Shown here: positions 5,286-8,573 of the stretch, piece after piece
Layout: each line of letters starts with the position of its first letter
How positions within the stretch are numbered: the stretch's first letter is position 1
Origin: Collinsella sp.
GTDB taxonomy: Bacteria; Actinomycetota; Coriobacteriia; Coriobacteriales; Coriobacteriaceae
Assembly (NCBI GenBank): GCA_031296755.1
Contig: JAUMMZ010000041.1
Coordinates: 1-8,573, forward strand
Direction: 5' to 3'
DNA length: 8,573 bases
The notes under the pieces: model-generated
The model's input: the letters and a program-made list of their open reading frames with translations, nothing else
The model's database searches: none
Told to the model about the DNA's origin: nothing
Translations under genes and position numbers: made by a program

Positions 5286-6317
5286 GTGGCAAGGCGCCCT
5301 TTCAACGATACGGGTACGCGTCCGGTATCCATGGCCGACGTTGCCCGCGCTGCCGGTGTTTCGCAACAGACGGTTTCGCGCGTTGCCAACGGATTGCCCA
5401 ACGTTAACGAACAGACGCGCCAGCGCGTGCAAGCCGCTATGCAAGAGCTCGGCTTCCGTCCGAGCTATGCCGGCCGTTCGTTGCGTGACGGCCGTTACCA
5501 TTCGGTCGGCCTGTGCGTCAACGATGTCACCAAGTTTGGCAACCTCTCAATGATCGACGGCATCGCCAGCGCTGCTCGCGAGCATAATTGCGCCATCACA
5601 CTGGTCGAGATGTCCAAGACCGAGGAGTTCTCTCTTGCCGAGGCAACACGTCGTATGGCCGCGCTGCCCGTGGACGGCATCATCATCGGCATGAGCCGTA
5701 TGGCTCCCGATTTTGAGACGTTCGATCCGTTGCCGGGTATTGGCACGGTCATCGTTACCATGTACGCACATCCGCGCGTGACCACGGTGGATTCCGATCA
5801 TTACGGCTGCTCGCTGTTGCTCATGAATCATCTGTTTGAGCTGGGGCACGAGCAGATTCGTTATATCGGCGGCCCGTCCTTTTCGATTGACGAACAGTTC
5901 CGTCGCGCCGGCTGGCAGGATGCGCTCGAGCGTAAGCACATCGAGCCGGCAGAGCCGCTCGAGGGCGACTGGTCTGCCAACAGCGGTTACGAGGCCGGTA
6001 GGTACCTGGCCGAGCACGATCGCACCATGACGGCGATCTATGCGGCAAACGATCAGATGGCAAATGGCGCCATTGCAGCGCTGCGCGATAGCGGCTTGCG
6101 CGTGCCCGAGGACGTGAGCGTGGTGGGCGTCGACGATTCGCTCGATGATTTTGTCGCACACAACGAGCTCACGACCGTTCGATTTGATTTGCATCAGCGT
6201 GGACGCGAGGTGTTCGAGCACGCGGTTCCCAAGGCGGGGGCAACGGACAAAACCGTCGCCATTCGCATCCCCGGTCAGCTCATCGTTCGACATAGCACGG
6301 CAGAGCCTCGCGCATAG
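5286..6317 (+). CDS. LacI/GalR-family transcriptional regulator (probable galactose-gene repressor)
   Basis: A 343-residue one-component regulator of the usual family length. The N-terminal helix-turn-helix is SMADVARAAGVSQQTVSRVA (15-34) with recognition residues Gln27-Gln28-Thr29, followed by the hinge AGRSLRDGRYHSVG. The rest is a periplasmic-binding-protein-like sensor domain with typical landmarks: VDGIIIG (129-135), YIGGPS (193-198), IYAANDQMANGAIAALRDSGLRVPEDVSVVGVDD (split: AANDQMANGAIAAL 253-266, VPEDVSVVGVDD 273-284) and a C-terminal LIVRHST. It is divergent from galKT and flanked by three operators of LacI type, so it most likely represses galKT and itself, with galactose or a galactose phosphate as inducer; the ligand is not shown by sequence. 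The GTG at 5286 follows AAGGTG (5275-5280); the ATG at 5331 would cut into the first helix, and the GTG at 5217 lacks a ribosome binding site. Confidence 0.9.
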   Translation: MARRPFNDTGTRPVSMADVARAAGVSQQTVSRVANGLPNVNEQTRQRVQAAMQELGFRPSYAGRSLRDGRYHSVGLCVNDVTKFGNLSMIDGIASAAREHNCAITLVEMSKTEEFSLAEATRRMAALPVDGIIIGMSRMAPDFETFDPLPGIGTVIVTMYAHPRVTTVDSDHYGCSLLLMNHLFELGHEQIRYIGGPSFSIDEQFRRAGWQDALERKHIEPAEPLEGDWSANSGYEAGRYLAEHDRTMTAIYAANDQMANGAIAALRDSGLRVPEDVSVVGVDDSLDDFVAHNELTTVRFDLHQRGREVFEHAVPKAGATDKTVAIRIPGQLIVRHSTAEPRA

Positions 6318-6400
6318 TTTTTGCAGGTCAAAAGCGGTATATTCCGCATCAATAACAATCGATAAGGATGCTGGCAGATAGCCGTGGCTATAAAGGCGAG

Positions 6401-6409
6401 TGCTATGAT
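6401..6409 (+). promoter_or_regulatory. Probable extended -10 promoter of the flavodiiron gene
   Basis: TGCTATGAT is a TGn-extended -10 element, five of six matching TATAAT. No good -35 lies 16-18 bases upstream, which extended -10 promoters tolerate. It is 37 bases before the ATG at 6447. A second hexamer, TATAAA at 6389-6394, is an alternative. Either would let the gene be transcribed independently of the LacI-type gene, whose stop is 129 bases upstream of that ATG. Confidence 0.5.
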
Positions 6410-6430
6410 AGACGGGTTATTTTGTCTATC
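6407..6430 (+). repeat. Inverted repeat between promoter and ribosome binding site
   Basis: GATAGAC (6407-6413) and GTCTATC (6424-6430) are exact inverted copies around a 10-base centre. The left arm overlaps the proposed -10, and the right arm directly abuts the ribosome binding site TAGGAGG (6431-6437). It could be an operator or, if transcription starts upstream of it, a hairpin near the ribosome binding site. Confidence 0.45.
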
Positions 6431-6446
6431 TAGGAGGCTTTGCCTG

Positions 6447-7607
6447 ATGGAGATCACCAAGGATATCCGCTACGTTGGCGTCGACGATCACGACATTGAC
6501 CTGTTCGAGGGCCAGTACGATGTGTCCGAGAACGGTATGGCATACAACAGCTACGTTATCTTGGGCGACAAGATCGCTGTCGCCGATTCGGTCGACGGTG
6601 GTTTTGTCGACGAGTGGCTCGGCAACCTCGAGGCCGTGCTCGATGGCCGTACGCCCGACTATCTGGTTGTCCATCACATGGAGCCTGATCACTCCGCCGG
6701 TATCGCCGCCTTTATGGAGCGCTATCCCCAGGCGCAGATTGTGGCAAGCATGGGCGCTTTCCGCATGATGGTCAACTACTTTGGCACCGACTTCCCCGAG
6801 CGCAAGATGGTCGTCAAAGATGGCGGCGTGCTCGACCTGGGCGGCCATAGCCTGACGTTTGTCGGCGCTCCCAACGTGCACTGGCCCGAGGTGCTCTTCT
6901 CCTACGAGTCCACCGACAAGGTGCTCTTTAGTGCCGACGGTTTTGGCAAGTTTGGCGCCAACGACATCGAGGATCCCGAGGGCTGGGCTTGCGAAGCGCG
7001 CCGTTACTACTTTGGCATCGTGGGAAAGTTCGGCAAGTTTGTGCAGGCCGTGCTTAAGAAGGCCGCCAATCTGGACATCCAGATTATTTGCCCGCTTCAC
7101 GGTCCTGTTCTTAGCGAGAACCTGGGCTATTACCTCGACACCTACAACACCTGGTCGAGCTACCAGCCCGAGGACGAGGGTATCACGATTGCCTATGCGA
7201 GCGTGTATGGCCATCTGAAAGCTGCCGTTGAGGAGCTCGCATCTGCGCTCGAGGCCCGCGGCCAGAAGGTCTCCGTCTTTGACTTGGCTCGCGATGATAT
7301 GGCCGAGGCCGTTGAGGACGCGTTCCGCTACGACCGCCTGGTGCTCGCCTCCATCACCTATCAGGGCGAGATCTTCCCGTTCATGAGCACCTTTATCCAT
7401 ACGCTTGCCGAGCACGCCTATCAGAACCGCACGGTTGCGCTCGTCGAGGCCGGTTCCTGGGCGCCTGCCGCTGCCAAGGTTATGACCAAGGAGCTCGAGG
7501 GCATGAAGGACATCACCCTGACGCAGAACAAGGTGACTGTGCTGGGCTCGCTCAACGACACATCGCGCGCCCAGATCGAGGCCCTTGCTGACGAGCTTTC
7601 CAAGTAG
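6447..7607 (+). CDS. fprA: Class A flavodiiron protein (oxygen/nitric oxide reductase)
   Basis: Flavodiiron proteins are soluble enzymes of anaerobes that reduce oxygen to water and/or nitric oxide to nitrous oxide, using electrons from rubredoxin or a flavoprotein partner. The 386-residue product has the minimal class A layout: an N-terminal metallo-beta-lactamase-like domain (about 1-245) and a C-terminal flavodoxin-like FMN domain (about 246-386). All diiron ligands are visible: His77, Glu79, Asp81 and His82 in HHMEPDHSAG, His145 in NVHWPE, Asp164 in SADGFG and His218 in CPLHGPV. The FMN phosphate loop is AYASVYGHLKA (249-259), with GEIFPF and EAGSW further on. No rubredoxin extension is present. 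The ATG at 6447 follows TAGGAGG by nine bases. It has its own probable promoter and a strong terminator, so it is likely a single-gene unit. Oxygen versus nitric oxide preference cannot be read from sequence. Confidence 0.93.
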   Translation: MEITKDIRYVGVDDHDIDLFEGQYDVSENGMAYNSYVILGDKIAVADSVDGGFVDEWLGNLEAVLDGRTPDYLVVHHMEPDHSAGIAAFMERYPQAQIVASMGAFRMMVNYFGTDFPERKMVVKDGGVLDLGGHSLTFVGAPNVHWPEVLFSYESTDKVLFSADGFGKFGANDIEDPEGWACEARRYYFGIVGKFGKFVQAVLKKAANLDIQIICPLHGPVLSENLGYYLDTYNTWSSYQPEDEGITIAYASVYGHLKAAVEELASALEARGQKVSVFDLARDDMAEAVEDAFRYDRLVLASITYQGEIFPFMSTFIHTLAEHAYQNRTVALVEAGSWAPAAAKVMTKELEGMKDITLTQNKVTVLGSLNDTSRAQIEALADELSK

Positions 7608-7630
7608 CGATACTTTCACTTTTGATGCTC

Positions 7631-7672
7631 AACCACCACAAAGGGGACAGGCACCTTTGTGGTGGTTTTTGT
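7631..7672 (+). terminator. Intrinsic terminator of the flavodiiron gene, with a REP-like core
   Basis: A perfect 14-bp stem (AACCACCACAAAGG at 7631-7644, its complement at 7654-7667) encloses a 9-base loop and runs into TTTTTGTTT. It starts 23 bases after the stop of the flavodiiron gene and ends next to the stop of the convergent DeoR-type gene. The minus strand lacks a T run, so it favours plus-strand termination. The core GGGGACAGGCACC is of a kind found in dispersed palindromes of many bacteria. Confidence 0.88.
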
Positions 7673-8476
7673 TTAAGCGTCAGCGATGAGGAGATTTGGG
7701 CGGGCGTCGTCGACGATCTCGGCGATTGAGGTGGCAACGGAATGATCGGGGTCACGGTCCATCACGATGGTGTCGACATCTGCCAGCTCGGCAAAGCGGT
7801 ACATGCCACGTCCGTTAACCTTGCTGGCGTCCATGAGGGCGACGCTTTGACGGGCGGCGCCGACCATAGCCGCTTTGGTCTCGGCCATCTGCGGAAAGTC
7901 GGTCGTAAAGCCGCAGCTGGGGACAAAAGCGCCGGGGCACATGACGGCAAGGTCGGCGTGGACCATTTGGAGCGCCTGCATGGTAAGTGGGCCGTACAGA
8001 TAGCGATGACCTTTGCGCAGTGCCCCACCCAGCATGACGACATCGACCGAGGGCATGCTCTCGTCGATATAATCGGCGATGGTAATGTCGGCCGTGATGA
8101 CGGTGATGCCGTCGCGCTGATCGAGGAGCCGGACAAACTCGAGAGCGGTGGTGCCGGAGTCGACGAGCAGCGTGTCGCCGTCATTGACGAGCTCGATGGC
8201 GCTTTGCGCGATGGCCTGCTTGGCGGCGACATTGACGTTGATGCGGCGATCCTGGGTGGATACGGTCAGTCGCTTCTGGAGAGACACGGCGCCACCATGC
8301 GTGCGGCGCAACTTGCCGGACTCGGCGAGCGCGTCCAGGTCGGCGCGGGCGGTAACGGAGGACACGCCAAAGGTCTGGGCGATTTCTGCCACTTGCACCG
8401 AGGCGTTATGCTCGAGCATCTCCATGATGGCGGAACGACGCTCATCGGCGAAAGCTCGGGTTGTTGCGTGGGCCAT
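7673..8476 (-). CDS. DeoR-family sugar-phosphate-responsive transcriptional regulator
   Basis: A 267-residue DeoR/GlpR-type regulator of normal length. The N-terminal winged helix-turn-helix is ERRSAIMEMLEHNASVQVAE (12-31), then FGVSSVTARADLDALAESGK (36-55), closing with the family mark LRRTHGGA (56-63). The C-terminal sensor domain has the phosphosugar-binding pattern DTLLVDSGTTALEF (101-114), VITADITIA (126-134), MLGGALRKGH (148-157), ETKAAM (199-204) and a shortened DASK (216-219). Such proteins are usually repressors released by a phosphorylated sugar; fructose, tagatose or other sugar phosphates are all possible. The ATG at 8474-8476 follows GGAG by five bases. An in-frame ATG at 8531-8533 would add 19 residues but has no ribosome binding site and lies in AT-rich DNA. 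Its targets may be itself and genes beyond the right edge. Confidence 0.88.
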   Translation of the reverse strand: MAHATTRAFADERRSAIMEMLEHNASVQVAEIAQTFGVSSVTARADLDALAESGKLRRTHGGAVSLQKRLTVSTQDRRINVNVAAKQAIAQSAIELVNDGDTLLVDSGTTALEFVRLLDQRDGITVITADITIADYIDESMPSVDVVMLGGALRKGHRYLYGPLTMQALQMVHADLAVMCPGAFVPSCGFTTDFPQMAETKAAMVGAARQSVALMDASKVNGRGMYRFAELADVDTIVMDRDPDHSVATSIAEIVDDARPNLLIADA

Positions 8477-8521
8477 GTTTGCTCCATTCTCGGCTAAATT
8501 TGTAGGAATTGTGTTGAGTTT

Positions 8522-8553
8522 ATTTTCGTTCATTTTCTTTTTGAGTAAGAAAA
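8522..8553. repeat. Direct and inverted repeats upstream of the DeoR-type gene
   Basis: ATTTTC occurs at 8522 and 8532, exactly one helical turn apart. TTTTCTT (8533-8539) is the inverted copy of AAGAAAA (8547-8553) across seven bases. The surrounding 8477-8573 is strongly AT-rich compared with the genes. DeoR-family operators are often short, repeated and rich in TTTC/GAAA, so this is a reasonable autoregulatory site; no clear promoter hexamers could be picked. Confidence 0.4.
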
Positions 8554-8573
8554 CACCTTTCGATTACTTATCT

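Noticed and set aside
5403..5408. GTTAAC inside the LacI-type gene (also one inside lacC and one inside the DeoR-type gene)
   Set aside because: These lie in coding DNA and lack the flanking GAGTAC and CA of the three intergenic operators; treated as chance.
6334..6347. Small dyad GCGG-TATATT-CCGC after the LacI-type gene as a terminator
   Set aside because: The stem is only four pairs and is not followed by a T run.
6426..7619. 397-residue minus-strand open frame opposite the flavodiiron gene
   Set aside because: The plus-strand frame carries all diiron ligands and a strong ribosome binding site; the minus frame is a shadow.

Overview
The window looks like a high-GC actinobacterial chromosome, most likely a gut coriobacterium of the Collinsella type. 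This rests on strong G/C preference at third codon positions, compact convergent and divergent gene pairs, and a mix of Firmicutes-like sugar genes (LacB, LacC, type-2 GalT) in a GC-rich background. The genus is an inference. The window holds seven complete protein-coding genes and the tail of an eighth. I see no rRNA, tRNA, CRISPR array or insertion sequence.

Layout. (1) Bases 1-1850, plus strand: the last codons of an unidentified gene, then lacB (galactose-6-phosphate isomerase subunit) and lacC (tagatose-6-phosphate kinase), then an intrinsic terminator. A 39-nt element with a covarying hairpin lies just after lacB, and a second copy lies just after lacC. A third small hairpin with the same TACC loop also follows lacC. 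(2) Bases 1851-2122: a spacer between converging genes with short decayed repeats, a 58-bp palindrome and the terminator of the opposing operon. (3) Bases 2123-4947, minus strand: a galK-galT operon (galactokinase, then a type-2 galactose-1-phosphate uridylyltransferase). (4) Bases 4948-5285: a divergent control region with three matching LacI-type operators. (5) Bases 5286-6317, plus strand: a LacI/GalR-family regulator. (6) Bases 6447-7607, plus strand: a class A flavodiiron protein with its own probable promoter and a strong terminator. (7) Bases 7673-8476, minus strand: a DeoR-family sugar-phosphate-responsive regulator, preceded by an AT-rich, repeat-bearing upstream region that runs off the window.

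Function. The window puts two routes for galactose side by side. Phosphotransferase-imported galactose 6-phosphate would pass through LacAB and LacC to tagatose 1,6-bisphosphate. Free galactose would be phosphorylated by GalK and exchanged by GalT (Leloir pathway). The LacI-type regulator very likely controls galKT and itself through the three operators. The DeoR-type protein resembles regulators that sense phosphorylated sugars, but its target cannot be read from this window. The flavodiiron protein (oxygen or nitric oxide detoxification) fits an anaerobe and is probably an unrelated neighbour. The least explained signal is the repeated TACC-loop hairpin element of the lac segment.
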